DNA from: Arthrobacter zhangbolii
Lineage (GTDB): Bacteria; Actinomycetota; Actinomycetes; Actinomycetales; Micrococcaceae
NCBI RefSeq assembly: GCF_022869865.1
Contig: NZ_CP094984.1
Coordinates: forward strand, 3,162,001 to 3,226,000
Direction: 5' to 3'
Length of the DNA stretch: 64,000 nt
Of the stretch, positions 43,665 to 52,005 are shown in pieces (positions within the stretch are counted from its first letter, which is position 1; every line of letters starts with the position of its first letter). The notes below the pieces were generated by a model that was not told the DNA's origin, did no database searches, and was given only the letters and a program-made list of their open reading frames with translations. Made by a program: the position numbers and the translations under genes.

Positions 43665-43692
43665 TTAGCTAATATAGCTAAGTGCTTAGCAA
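43654..43692. promoter_or_regulatory. 39-bp palindromic operator/promoter between eamA-like and marR genes
   Basis: TTGCTAAGCACTTAGCTA (43654-43671) and its exact reverse complement (43675-43692) flank ATA. Both divergent -10 boxes (TATATT leftward, TAATAT rightward) fall at the centre, so one bound dimer pair would block both promoters. Partner: the MarR protein encoded 18 bp to the right. Confidence 0.85.
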
Positions 43693-43709
43693 ATTGCTAG
43701 AGTGCAATC

Positions 43710-44186
43710 ATGACTGATCACGTAGGCAGGGTCCTGGAGCAGTGGGCAGCGGAGCGGCCGGACCTGGATGTTTCGCCGATGGCCGTGGTGGGGCGGCTGT
43801 CGCGGGTGGCACGCCGCTTCGATGAACAGCTGGCGGAAACGTTCGCCAAACACGGCCTGGACGCGGCCTCCTTTGACGTCCTGGCCACACTGCGCCGCTC
43901 CGGCCCGCCGTACACACTCACCCCCAAGGACCTCAGTGCCAGCTCCATGGTCACCTCCGCCGCCATAGCCCAGCGGCTGAACCGACTGGAGGCGCAGGGG
44001 TACGTGCGGCGCTCCCCCAGCTCCGCCGACCGGCGGGGCAAGCTGGTCTCGCTGACGGATGCGGGCCGGAGCGCCGTCGACGCCGCCCTCCCTGACCACG
44101 TGGCCACCGAACAGCAACTGCTGGCGGCCCTGGGTGAGGGCGAACGCGCCGCACTGGCCGCACTGCTGGCGAAATTGGATGCCTGA
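43710..44186 (+). CDS. MarR family transcriptional regulator
   Basis: A 158-residue winged-helix repressor. The DNA-binding core runs from about residue 50 to 115: SFDVLATLRRSGPPYTLTPKDLSASSMVTSAAIAQRLNRLEAQGYV is followed by the wing SPSSADRRGKLVSLT. Helices at both ends form the dimer interface. It faces an EamA exporter gene across a 39-bp perfect palindrome, so it most likely represses the exporter and itself, released by a small ligand that the exporter removes. The unusual N-terminal extension VLEQWAAERPDLDVSPMAVVGRLSR is shared by a MarR subgroup. Confidence 0.92.
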   Translation: MTDHVGRVLEQWAAERPDLDVSPMAVVGRLSRVARRFDEQLAETFAKHGLDAASFDVLATLRRSGPPYTLTPKDLSASSMVTSAAIAQRLNRLEAQGYVRRSPSSADRRGKLVSLTDAGRSAVDAALPDHVATEQQLLAALGEGERAALAALLAKLDA

Positions 44187-44245
44187 CGCGGGCCGGAATA
44201 CCCCCAGCAAAACCGTGTCCTAAGCGTTATATATATTTGTTCCCT

Positions 44246-44266
44246 ATATTCAGTTTTCCTGAGTAT
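44246..44266. promoter_or_regulatory. Candidate PadR operator
   Basis: ATATTCAG and CTGAGTAT form an inverted repeat (one mismatch, 5-bp spacer) just upstream of the PadR gene and downstream of the AT-rich TTATATATAT, which may be the -10 region. Symmetry and placement suit autoregulation. Confidence 0.45.
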
Positions 44267-44276
44267 CGTTCAGGGC

Positions 44277-44615
44277 ATGAGCAAGCATGAGATGCGCGAA
44301 CCGACCTTCCTGGTCCTCTCCGCCCTGGCAGACGGGCCCAAGCACGGCTACGCCCTGATCTCCGAGGCAAAGGATCTTTCCGGCGGCCGCGTGAAGCTGC
44401 AGCCCGGCACCCTGTACGGCGTGCTGGACCGGCTGCGCGAAGACGGCCTGGTGGAGATTTCCGGCGAGGACGTGGTGGACGGCCGCGCACGCCGCTACTA
44501 CCGAATCACCGAGAACGGCGCCGCCACACTGGGCCGCGAAGCCGAACGGCTGGCGGCCAACGCCCGGCAGGCCATGTCCAAGCTGAAGCTGCGCGCAGCA
44601 CAGGCCGGCGCATGA
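44277..44615 (+). CDS. PadR family transcriptional regulator
   Basis: A 112-residue PadR protein of the short type. MREPTFLVLSALADGPKHGYALISEA and LQPGTLYGVLDRLREDGLVE are textbook PadR signatures, with the wing at RARRYYRITENGAATL. Its stop overlaps the start of the downstream membrane-protein gene (ATGA), a typical PadR-target pair in which the partner is often a membrane protein with an HAAS/permease-like domain. An inverted repeat 10 bp upstream may be its operator. Confidence 0.92.
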   Translation: MSKHEMREPTFLVLSALADGPKHGYALISEAKDLSGGRVKLQPGTLYGVLDRLREDGLVEISGEDVVDGRARRYYRITENGAATLGREAERLAANARQAMSKLKLRAAQAGA

Positions 44616-45796
44616 ACACCGACGGCGCGCCCCGGCAAGCCGCCCGCCCCTCCCGGCAGGCGCACGGCACCTCCGGACAGGCGCACGGCAGCCCAGCTCC
44701 TGAAACCGGCAGGGACACCACCGCACTGGAGGCAGCCTACGCCAGGGCACTGTATGCCTACCCCGGCAGCTGGCGCCGGGAACAGGGTGCGGAAATGATC
44801 GGCGTGCTGCTCGACGTCGCGCGCAGCGAACACCGTACCCACCCCACTCCGGCAGAGCTGATTAACCTGGTGGGCAACGGCCTGGCCGCCCGCGCCCTGG
44901 CCCTGCTCGGCGCGGTGGGACGGACGCGCCGCAACGGCATCGCCTTCACCGCCACGGTGCTGGCCACCTACCTGGCCCTCACCCTGACACTGCTGGGCGA
45001 ATGGGGCCCATGGGTCCGCCCGGGAACCCTGCGCTGGCGGCCCACCGGTGAAGGGTTCGGCGAGTCCCTGTTGCCGCTGGGACCGTTCACGACGGCGGCC
45101 GCAGTGGTGTATCTGGCACTGATCGCCGGGTTCCTGGCTACGTTGGCAGGCCGGCGGGCTCTGCGCCGGACGCTGCACCTCAGCGTCGCAGCTGCGGCTC
45201 CCCTGGTCAGTCTGGCCGGCACCTGGATGGAGGTGCTGGCGCCCCCATTGGTTCCCATGCTGGGGGTGAGCGCACTGGCGCTGCTGGCTTTGGCCGGCAA
45301 CCCTGCCACCACTACCTCCGGACGGCTGCTGCTGGCCGTTGTCACCGCCGGTGTTTCATGGGGCGGGGTGATGCTCGCGGTGAACCGGCTCCCCGGCGGT
45401 GCCGCACTGTTCTTTTACGACACCGACAGCCTGATAGCCGTGGATGCCCGCTCCCTCACCCTGGCGGCGGTGTTCCTGATGCTCCTGGCGGGCATGCTGC
45501 TGGCCAGCGGACGGCGCGCCCTGCCCTGGACCGTGGGCCTGGCCGTGGCTGCCGTGCCCCTGCTGGTCCGGCTCTGGTCCGGTGGTTTGCTGGACGGTGG
45601 TCTGCTGGACGGCGGTTTGCTGGACGGGGCGGTACTGGACGGGGCCCTGACCGGTTCCGGTCTGCCGGCTGACGCCGGTTGGGGCGGGGGCTTCCTGCTC
45701 CTGGCTCCGGTCGCGGCCGCGGCGCTGACCGCCGTCGGCCTGCGTCTCGGAAGCATCGGCTCCCGCCGTAGGCAAGGCCTCCCCCGCACCACCTAA
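44612..45796 (+). CDS. Multi-TM membrane protein coupled to PadR
   Basis: A 394-residue inner-membrane protein. After a polar repeat-bearing N-terminus (RQAHGTSGQAHGS) comes a soluble segment AYARALYAYPGSWRREQGAEMIGVLLDVA, which resembles the HAAS-type region found in PadR partners, then about eight hydrophobic segments. A five-residue repeat GGLLD occurs three to four times (about 327-345), encoded by short DNA repeats, between the last TMs. Function unknown; PadR partners of this kind are linked to envelope stress or antibiotic response in other Gram-positive bacteria. ATG overlaps the PadR stop. Confidence 0.75.
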   Translation: MNTDGAPRQAARPSRQAHGTSGQAHGSPAPETGRDTTALEAAYARALYAYPGSWRREQGAEMIGVLLDVARSEHRTHPTPAELINLVGNGLAARALALLGAVGRTRRNGIAFTATVLATYLALTLTLLGEWGPWVRPGTLRWRPTGEGFGESLLPLGPFTTAAAVVYLALIAGFLATLAGRRALRRTLHLSVAAAAPLVSLAGTWMEVLAPPLVPMLGVSALALLALAGNPATTTSGRLLLAVVTAGVSWGGVMLAVNRLPGGAALFFYDTDSLIAVDARSLTLAAVFLMLLAGMLLASGRRALPWTVGLAVAAVPLLVRLWSGGLLDGGLLDGGLLDGAVLDGALTGSGLPADAGWGGGFLLLAPVAAAALTAVGLRLGSIGSRRRQGLPRTT

Positions 45797-45930
45797 GACG
45801 TGTGGCCCGCTTGAGCCCACCCGCCTTACCCGCACCACCGCATTCCCTCCCGAATAACGTTCCACGGACACGCTCCCGATGAGCCGGTCCGGTACTGCCG
45901 CACACCCGCACCAGTCTCGAAAGGCACATC

Positions 45931-46905
45931 ATGAACCTCTCCGTGAGCACCCCTTCCCGCCGCCCGGACCGCGCCCAGGGCTCCGCATCCCCCATGCCCG
46001 GCCGCCGTCGTCGTTATCTCGCCGGCCTCGGCTCCGCACTGTTGATCGGCACGGCAACACTGGCCGGCTGCTCCGCTGATGCCGGGCTGACCGTGGTGGC
46101 GGATTCCTCCGCCGACCCGTTCGAGGCCTACCTGGCCGAGGAAATGGACCAGGCGTTCTTTGCCCAGGACGTGCTCCGTTTCCAGTGCTACGCGGACAAC
46201 GGCTACTCCGAGTACGCCCAGTTCATCCCCACCGAACCCCGTGCCCAGTACCGCAGCGAGCTGCTGGATCAGCTGACCGTCACTGACGCCTTCTTCGACA
46301 GCGTGCAGGATGCCACCGACCGGGGCCTGCGGTACGAGGCGGAGCAGCCCGCCCCCGCCAAGGTCTTTGTGCACGATGCAGCCTTCGACGCCGTCGCCTC
46401 CGCCTGCGACACCAAGGCCTGGGCCGCGCTGGGGAAGGACGCCGAGAACACCCTGATCGAATACAACCGGCTCGCCAGCAAGCTCTCGGGCATCTTTGAC
46501 CCCACCATGGATGATCTGCAGCCCCTGCAGGCGAAAGTGGTGCAGTGCCTGGCCGACTCCGGGGAACCGGTAACCGCCGCACCGGACCAGCTCTTCGGCA
46601 TGGCGCCCGGGGTCGAGCTCGGCGCCCCGGTGGAATACCCGGAACACAGCGGCCCGAAGCAGTCCGCCGGGGTGGAGATCATTCCCGCGGATACCGAAAT
46701 TTCCTACGAGCCCACCCCGGCGGAGGCGGCCCTGGCCGTGAAGTACTACAACTGCTCCGTGGAAACCGGGGTGCGGGAGGAATTTGCCGCGTCGATCCTG
46801 GCGGCCAAGAAGGCCGCCGTTGCGGAACACGCAGCGGAGCTGGAGAAGCTGAACCCGCGCATCACGCAGATTGCCGCGGCCGCGAAGGACCTGCTGGACA
46901 GCTGA
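45931..46905 (+). CDS. Putative lipoprotein (324 aa)
   Basis: An exported protein. The N-terminus has a Pro/Arg-rich stretch, then a signal sequence YLAGLGSALLIGTATLAGC with lipobox LAGC (Cys about 47). The mature part is acidic and largely helical, with four Cys after the lipid-modified one (FQCYAD, SACD, VQCLAD, YNCSVE) that could form two disulfides. The C-terminus is a Lys/Ala/Glu helix. No domain is recognised. GAAAGG lies before the ATG. A second, smaller lipoprotein gene follows after 95 bp. Confidence 0.7.
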   Translation: MNLSVSTPSRRPDRAQGSASPMPGRRRRYLAGLGSALLIGTATLAGCSADAGLTVVADSSADPFEAYLAEEMDQAFFAQDVLRFQCYADNGYSEYAQFIPTEPRAQYRSELLDQLTVTDAFFDSVQDATDRGLRYEAEQPAPAKVFVHDAAFDAVASACDTKAWAALGKDAENTLIEYNRLASKLSGIFDPTMDDLQPLQAKVVQCLADSGEPVTAAPDQLFGMAPGVELGAPVEYPEHSGPKQSAGVEIIPADTEISYEPTPAEAALAVKYYNCSVETGVREEFAASILAAKKAAVAEHAAELEKLNPRITQIAAAAKDLLDS

Positions 46906-47000
46906 TCCCTGCACTGTTCCGGGCGTGCCCCCGGGCCGGCGAAACCCGGTCCGGGGCATTTCCCGGCACCAGCGGCCCGCAGGGTTACGCTGTCCCGGTG

Positions 47001-47405
47001 ATGACATGGGGGCGGCCGCCGGGGCCGGGGCCGCGCAGGATGGCCAAGCTGCTGTCGATGCTGGCCATGGCCGGAGGGACGGTCCTGTCCGGATGCCAGA
47101 TCGACAGTGCGCCTATGCCTCCGGACGGCCATGTGTTCCTGACGGTCAGAGTGCAGCCGGCCGGCGAGACGGAGTCCGTGCAGGATTGCCAGGTCCGGCT
47201 GGATCCCCTGTTCAGCACTTCGCCGGCGCCCCGGGCCGCCGCTGGCATTTCGGATGCCGCCGGGGTGGTGGAGTTTGTCCAGCCGCACGGAAATTACCAG
47301 CTTTTCGTCGAGTGCCCGGGCCTGGAACCAGCGGATCCGACCTACCTCGAGCTGGACGGAAACGTCGCTTATGCGGATACGCAGGTCCTCGCCAGCCAAC
47401 CCTGA
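47001..47405 (+). CDS. Putative small lipoprotein (134 aa)
   Basis: The N-terminus contains a signal peptide MAKLLSMLAMAGGTVLSGC with lipobox LSGC. The mature domain (about 85 residues) is beta-rich, with VFLTVRVQPAGE, ISDAAGVVEFVQPHGNYQLFVECPG and YLELDGNV, which resembles a carboxypeptidase-regulatory or transthyretin-like beta sandwich; that is an impression only. I start at the ATG giving MTWGRPPGPG; the ATG at 47040 that begins the signal peptide directly is equally likely. Adjacent to another lipoprotein gene on the same strand. Confidence 0.55.
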   Translation: MTWGRPPGPGPRRMAKLLSMLAMAGGTVLSGCQIDSAPMPPDGHVFLTVRVQPAGETESVQDCQVRLDPLFSTSPAPRAAAGISDAAGVVEFVQPHGNYQLFVECPGLEPADPTYLELDGNVAYADTQVLASQP

Positions 47406-47721
47406 GGCAGCACCCGGCACGGAACCCCTAGGCCAGGGCCCAAGGAAGGGTCGGCGTTTGCTGCGGAAGCAGGGGACGGAATATGAACAGCTCACCCATG
47501 TCCGACGACGACGGCCGGCACCGCGCCGGGCCACCCGCCGTCGGCCGTTTATGACGCTGCCCTGACACGTTGGACCGGCACCGCGTCCCTGACCGGGACA
47601 GCAGTTAGAATCAGCGCAGAAGACGCGGCGGGGGCCCGGGAGTACAACAGAAATACCGGCCCTCCGGCGGCCGGATACCCTTCCGGAGCCCGTCTTGGTC
47701 CCGTTCCCGGAAGAAGTAGAA
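47406..47721. other. Intergenic region with no feature seen
   Basis: The 316 bp before the GNAT gene contain no convincing ORF, strong hairpin or repeat. The GGAAG ahead of 47722 is the next gene's ribosome site. Confidence 0.5.
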
Positions 47722-48507
47722 ATGCATCCCTTCACCCCCGCCTCACAGCAGGTCACCCTGCCGGTACAGCCGGCCGCCGCGGGGCAACGGCCCGGCATTG
47801 CCGGCTCGCCCCGGCCCTTCCTGCCGGACACGCTGCGCACCATCCGCTCCGCCCAGAACGGTGCCGGGCAGAAGGCCCGCCAGGTGACCCTGCTGCGCGA
47901 TGATCCGGCCAAATCCGACGTTATGTCACTGCTGGCCCAGAACCGCGACCTGCTGTACCCCGGGCTGGGAGCCGGCGCAGCCGGGCTGACCCCTCCCTAC
48001 CTGAAGCACCCGTCGGTGAGCTTCTGGACCGTGCGCGAAAACGGCACACTGCTGGGCTGCGGCGCACTCAAGGAACTTACCCCGCCAGTCCCCGGCAGCG
48101 GCACCACCGGCCTGTGCGGGGAAATCACGTCCATGCGCACCGCCGCGTACGCCCGCGGACTGGGTGTGGGCCAGGTGCTGCTGCAGCAGATCATCAGCAA
48201 TGCCAGCGCCCGCGGCTACGCCTGCCTGCTGCTGGAAACCGGAACCCAGGACTTCTTCGCCTCCTCCCGGCGGCTGTACCAGCGCCACGGCTTTGTCGAC
48301 TGCCGGCCGTTCGGCACCTACCGGGCGGATCCGGGCAGCATCTTCATGCGCCTTGACCTGCAGCCCGCCGCATCCGCAGCCGGAGCGGAGGCGGAGACGG
48401 CCGATGCCGCCGCAGCCCCCGCCGCACGGGAGCATGCCAAGCCCGGCACCCTGACCGCCATCCTCGCCGCCCAGCGGGCCATGGCGGCGCGGCCGCCGGT
48501 GCGCTGA
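47722..48507 (+). CDS. GNAT family N-acetyltransferase with disordered extensions
   Basis: A 261-residue protein with a GNAT domain at about residues 60-215 (LSFWTV-type strand HPSVSFWTVRENGTLLGCGALKEL, then the acetyl-CoA motif RGLGVGQVLLQQII and LETGTQDFFASSRRLYQRHGF). The family pattern matches YsnE/phosphinothricin-type small-molecule acetylases. The 50-residue N-terminus and the Ala/Glu-rich C-terminal 45 residues are extensions. It is a tandem paralogue of the next gene, which has almost only the GNAT core. GGAAG lies before the ATG. Substrate unknown. Confidence 0.85.
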   Translation: MHPFTPASQQVTLPVQPAAAGQRPGIAGSPRPFLPDTLRTIRSAQNGAGQKARQVTLLRDDPAKSDVMSLLAQNRDLLYPGLGAGAAGLTPPYLKHPSVSFWTVRENGTLLGCGALKELTPPVPGSGTTGLCGEITSMRTAAYARGLGVGQVLLQQIISNASARGYACLLLETGTQDFFASSRRLYQRHGFVDCRPFGTYRADPGSIFMRLDLQPAASAAGAEAETADAAAAPAAREHAKPGTLTAILAAQRAMAARPPVR

Positions 48508-48523
48508 GAGTGCCAGGCAAACC

Positions 48524-49027
48524 GTGAACCTGCAGCTCGATGACCCCTGCGCCCCGGATGTGCTGGCCCTGTTGGAAGAGCATCTGGCGGACATGTTCGC
48601 CACCTCCCCGGCCGAAAGCGTGCACGCCCTGGATCCGGAAGCACTGCGCGATCCGTCCGTCACTTTTTGGACGGTGCGCGGGCACGGTCTGCTGCTGGGC
48701 TGCGGCGCCCTGCGGGAACTGAACCCGCATCAGGGGGAAATTAAGTCCATGCGCACCGCCGCCTCCGCCCGCGGGCTCGGCGTCGCCACCCGGATCCTGC
48801 AGGGCATCCTGGCCGAGGCGCAGGCGCGCGGGTACCGGTCCGTGCTGCTGGAAACCGGCACCGAGGACTTCTTCGCCCCGGCCCGCCGGCTCTACGCCCG
48901 GCACGGGTTCACCGAATGCCCGCCCTTCGGCAGCTACACCGAGGACCCGCACAGCGTGTTCATGGCCCTGGACGCGGATACCTCCGGACGGTTCCCCGTC
49001 CCCGGCCGGCAAGAGACCGCCCACTAA
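48524..49027 (+). CDS. GNAT family N-acetyltransferase (paralogue of the preceding gene)
   Basis: A 167-residue single GNAT domain. PSVTFWTVRGHGLLLGCGALREL, RGLGVATRILQGILAEAQARGYRSVLLETGTEDFFAPARRLYARHGF and the final FMALD align closely with the upstream protein, so the two arose by tandem duplication and then diverged at both ends. The GTG start lies 16 bp after the previous stop, so they are co-transcribed. Ten base pairs separate it from the GT87 gene. Confidence 0.88.
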   Translation: MNLQLDDPCAPDVLALLEEHLADMFATSPAESVHALDPEALRDPSVTFWTVRGHGLLLGCGALRELNPHQGEIKSMRTAASARGLGVATRILQGILAEAQARGYRSVLLETGTEDFFAPARRLYARHGFTECPPFGSYTEDPHSVFMALDADTSGRFPVPGRQETAH

Positions 49028-49037
49028 ACTGGCAGGC

Positions 49038-50306
49038 ATGGCACTAACGACGGCGGAACCCCGCGCCCGTACCCGCACGCAGGTCCTCTGGCTCGCCGTC
49101 GGGCTTCCGGTGGCACTGCTGCTGGTGGTGCTGGGCGCGCAGATCCACGGGCTGGACTTCACCGTCTACCGTGAGGGCGCCCGGGCGTTCCTGGGCCTGG
49201 GCGAACACCGGCTGTATGACCCGGCGCTGGTGCAGACCGATACCCGCGGGCTGCCGTTCACCTATCCGCCCTTCGCCGCCCTGCTGCTGACCCCGTTCGC
49301 GTTCCTGCCCGAAGCCGTGGGGCTGGTGCTGATCACGGCCACCTCGTGCGCCTGCCTGCTGGTCACCGGGTTCCTCGTGGCCCGCTACCTGGAACGCAGC
49401 GAGGTGCTCCCGGCGAAGCTGCACCATGCCCTCGGCGGCAGCACCGGCACCGCCGTCCTGGCCGTGCTGCTGATCGGTGTGCTGGGACCGTGGCGGGAGG
49501 GACTGGGCTTCGGCCAGATCAACCCGATGCTGATGCTGCTGATTGTCGCGGACCTGCTCCGCCCGGCGTCCGCCAGGTTCCCGCGCGGCATCCTGATCGG
49601 CCTGGCGGCGGGCATCAAGCTCACGCCGCTGGCGTTCGGGCTGATTTTCCTGGTCCGGAAGGACTGGCGGGCCATCCTGGCCATGGGCGGGACCTTCGCC
49701 GCCACCGTGGCTGCAGGCTGGCTGGCCTCCCCGGAGCAGGCGCGGACGTTCTGGTTCGACTCGCTGTTTAATGCGGACCGGGTCGGCGACACGACGGATA
49801 TGTACAACGTGTCGCTGAACTCGCTCATTGCCCATTTCGGCACCCCCGAGGCGCTGCAGCGTCCGCTCTGGCTGCTCGCCTCCGCCGCCGTCGTCGTCTT
49901 GGGGTTCCTCGCGATCCGGCGTTCGGATGCCCGCGGGGATGCCGTGGCGGCGATCAGCGCGAATGCCGTGGTGATGCTCGCCATCTCGCCGATTTCCTGG
50001 TTCCACCACTGGGTCTGGATTGCGCTGCTGCTGCCGGCGCTGTGGGGGGCGGTACGACGGCGGCGCGCCGGGGTGCGTGCCGCGGGCACGGCCCTGCTGG
50101 TGGCGCTGGTGCCGGTATTTATGCTCTCCTCGATCACCGTCACCATGATGCTCACCGGCACGGTGAGCGGTCAGGGGCCGGTGGCGCTGGAGCTGTTCAC
50201 CGGGCTGGGCGTGGTGCTGCCGGTGGCGGCGCTGGCCTTCTGGGCCACCGCTCCGGTCTCCGCGGATCCGTCAGCGGAGCCCTCCGGCCAGCCCAGCACC
50301 AGATAG
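49038..50306 (+). CDS. GT87 family polyprenol-phosphate-mannose-dependent mannosyltransferase
   Basis: A 422-residue GT-C fold glycosyltransferase with about ten to eleven TMs. The first extracellular loop carries the catalytic Asp in GLDFTVYREGARAFL and the sequence LYDPALVQTDTRGLPFTYPPFAALLLTPFA; GQINPMLMLLIVADL and SWFHHWVWIALLLPAL are the family's hallmarks. GT87 enzymes build mannan/PIM-type glycolipids of the actinobacterial envelope using polyprenyl-phosphomannose. The last 45 codons overlap the convergent GNAT gene on the other strand by 136 bp. Confidence 0.85.
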   Translation: MALTTAEPRARTRTQVLWLAVGLPVALLLVVLGAQIHGLDFTVYREGARAFLGLGEHRLYDPALVQTDTRGLPFTYPPFAALLLTPFAFLPEAVGLVLITATSCACLLVTGFLVARYLERSEVLPAKLHHALGGSTGTAVLAVLLIGVLGPWREGLGFGQINPMLMLLIVADLLRPASARFPRGILIGLAAGIKLTPLAFGLIFLVRKDWRAILAMGGTFAATVAAGWLASPEQARTFWFDSLFNADRVGDTTDMYNVSLNSLIAHFGTPEALQRPLWLLASAAVVVLGFLAIRRSDARGDAVAAISANAVVMLAISPISWFHHWVWIALLLPALWGAVRRRRAGVRAAGTALLVALVPVFMLSSITVTMMLTGTVSGQGPVALELFTGLGVVLPVAALAFWATAPVSADPSAEPSGQPSTR

Positions 50307-50815
50307 ACCTCCGGCAGCCCGGCATAATGCCGGTCCAGTTCCGGCCGATGCTGCAGCCCGGCAGCCTGCGCGGTCCGCTGGGACAAGATGTTGGACGCGG
50401 TGGTCCGGGCCAGCACCGGCAGCTCCGGCAGTAGTTCCCGGCCGCGGCGGACGGCTTCGCGGGCCCCTTCCTTCGCGTAGCCCCGGCCCCAGACGGCGGG
50501 GTCATACCGGTAGTAGAGATTCAGGATGTCCCGGTCATCCACTGTTGCCCGCTGCAGCCCGGTGAAGCCGATGACGGTGCCGGGGGCGTCCCGCTCCGCC
50601 ACGGCCCAGTAGCCGAACCCTTCGCGGTCCCAGTGGTCCAGGAAATCCTGCAGCAACTTCGCCGCGGACTGCGCGGTGGGCGTCACGGGATTGTGCAGAT
50701 TGGTACGGGGATCGGTATGGATCCGCAGCGCGGCCTCATAGTCCGTGCGTTCCAGCCGGCGCAACAGCAAATGCTCGGTGGTGACGGGGCTCCAGTTGGC
50801 GGGGTTCTGGCTCAT
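50171..50815 (-). CDS. GNAT family N-acetyltransferase (RimJ/RimL-like), 3' end antisense to GT87
   Basis: A 214-residue protein. The GNAT core spans about residues 12-175: LLLRRLERTDYEAALRIHTDPRTN, GVIGFTGLQ-type strands, the acetyl-CoA motif GRGYAKEGAREAV, and the NILSQRTAQAAGLQ helix. This is the ribosomal-protein-type subgroup. After YLVLGWPEG (about 178) the remaining 36 residues are Ser/Ala/Thr-rich, have no family counterpart and are read antisense to the GT87 3' end, so they probably arose by loss of an earlier stop. Start at the ATG giving MSQNPANWSP. Confidence 0.82.
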   Translation of the reverse strand: MSQNPANWSPVTTEHLLLRRLERTDYEAALRIHTDPRTNLHNPVTPTAQSAAKLLQDFLDHWDREGFGYWAVAERDAPGTVIGFTGLQRATVDDRDILNLYYRYDPAVWGRGYAKEGAREAVRRGRELLPELPVLARTTASNILSQRTAQAAGLQHRPELDRHYAGLPEVYLVLGWPEGSADGSAETGAVAQKASAATGSTTPSPVNSSSATGP

Positions 50816-50886
50816 GCGGCCCATCCTAGGCTGGCCCACCCCCGGTTTTAGTGCCGAGCATCAGGTTGAAACGCCGAAGGGCTGGA

Positions 50887-51963
50887 TCAGGACCAGCGGC
50901 CGACCAGGGCGCGGAACATCCTGGCAGCATCCTCCAGCGCCGCAAGCTCCAGGAACTCGTCGACGGCGTGCATCTGGGCAGGCGATCCCGGCCCCCAAAC
51001 GAGCACCGGCACACCGGGCGCCGCCTGCGCCAGCACCGCACCGTCAGTGAAGTAGGGCGCGGGGCTGGAATCAACCTCGACGGCGGCGAGCGCTTCGATC
51101 CCGTCAACGGAAGAGCGCAGCGCGGGCAGCGCCAAAAGCACGTCCACCCCGGAGATCTCCGGCTGGCTTTGCCACCACTGCAGCAGTGTGGTGCCCTCAC
51201 CGGCTATACGCATATCGATCACCGCTTCGGCTGCGTCGGGGACAATGTTCGGTGCGGTTCCGGAGGAGAACGTCCCCAGATTCCACGTTTCGGGGCCGAG
51301 GAACCCGTCTGCTCCCAGGGGCAGTTCCTTGCCGGCACGCACCAGGACATCGGCGAGTTTCAGCGCGGCGTTCACGCCCCGTTCCGGCGTGCTTCCGTGG
51401 GCAGCCAGACCCTCCGCGGTGACCCGCAGCCACAACGCCCCGCGATGACCCAGCACAATCCGGTTCTGCGTAGCCTCCGGAATAATCACCGCCCCCAGAT
51501 CCAGCCCGGCCAGCCCCGCAGCGGCGTCGGGAGCTCCGAGGCTGCCAATCTCCTCGTCGGCAGTCATCAGCAGACCCACATTGCGGCCCAGCCGGTCCGC
51601 TTCCAGCAGGGCCGCCACCGCAGCGGCGAGCCCTCCCTTCATGTCCGTGGAGCCACGTCCGTACAGACGTCCGTCAGCGATCCGTGCCGCGAAGGGCGCC
51701 TGGCTCCACCGGGCCGGCTCCCCCACGGGCACGGTATCCACGTGGCAGGCGAACAGCAGGACCGGTCCATCTCCTGCGCCTGCGGTGAGCAGGGTCCAGG
51801 GGTATTCGCCCGGGCCGCTTCGGCGAACCCTGACATTCCGGGCCGAAGCAGACACCAGATCGGCCACAAATCCCTGCAGCGCTTCCTGCGCCGCGTGGTC
51901 GCCGGAGTCTGTTTGTCTCCTGACCAGATCCTGCAGGAGCTGCACGGTCTGTTCCTCGGTCAT
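50887..51963 (-). CDS. M20 family metallopeptidase (ArgE/DapE/ACY1-like)
   Basis: A 358-residue di-zinc amidohydrolase. Metal ligands and base appear as FACHVDTVPVGE (His, Asp), GRGSTDMKGGLAA (bridging Asp), TADEEIGSLGA (catalytic Glu and ligand), a Glu in IIPEAT, and the C-terminal His in AQMHAVDEFLEL. The small dimerisation domain is present (HRGALWLRVTAEG... IVPDAAEAVIDMRI). Relatives deacylate N-acyl amino acids. It lies 42 bp past the LacI gene on the same strand and may belong to the same regulon, so it could act on an acylated compound linked to that operon's substrate (inference). Confidence 0.88.
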   Translation of the reverse strand: MTEEQTVQLLQDLVRRQTDSGDHAAQEALQGFVADLVSASARNVRVRRSGPGEYPWTLLTAGAGDGPVLLFACHVDTVPVGEPARWSQAPFAARIADGRLYGRGSTDMKGGLAAAVAALLEADRLGRNVGLLMTADEEIGSLGAPDAAAGLAGLDLGAVIIPEATQNRIVLGHRGALWLRVTAEGLAAHGSTPERGVNAALKLADVLVRAGKELPLGADGFLGPETWNLGTFSSGTAPNIVPDAAEAVIDMRIAGEGTTLLQWWQSQPEISGVDVLLALPALRSSVDGIEALAAVEVDSSPAPYFTDGAVLAQAAPGVPVLVWGPGSPAQMHAVDEFLELAALEDAARMFRALVGRWS

Positions 51964-52005
51964 CAACGCTCCTTGCTGCTCTTCGTTGTAGTTCCGCCCG
52001 CTGAA

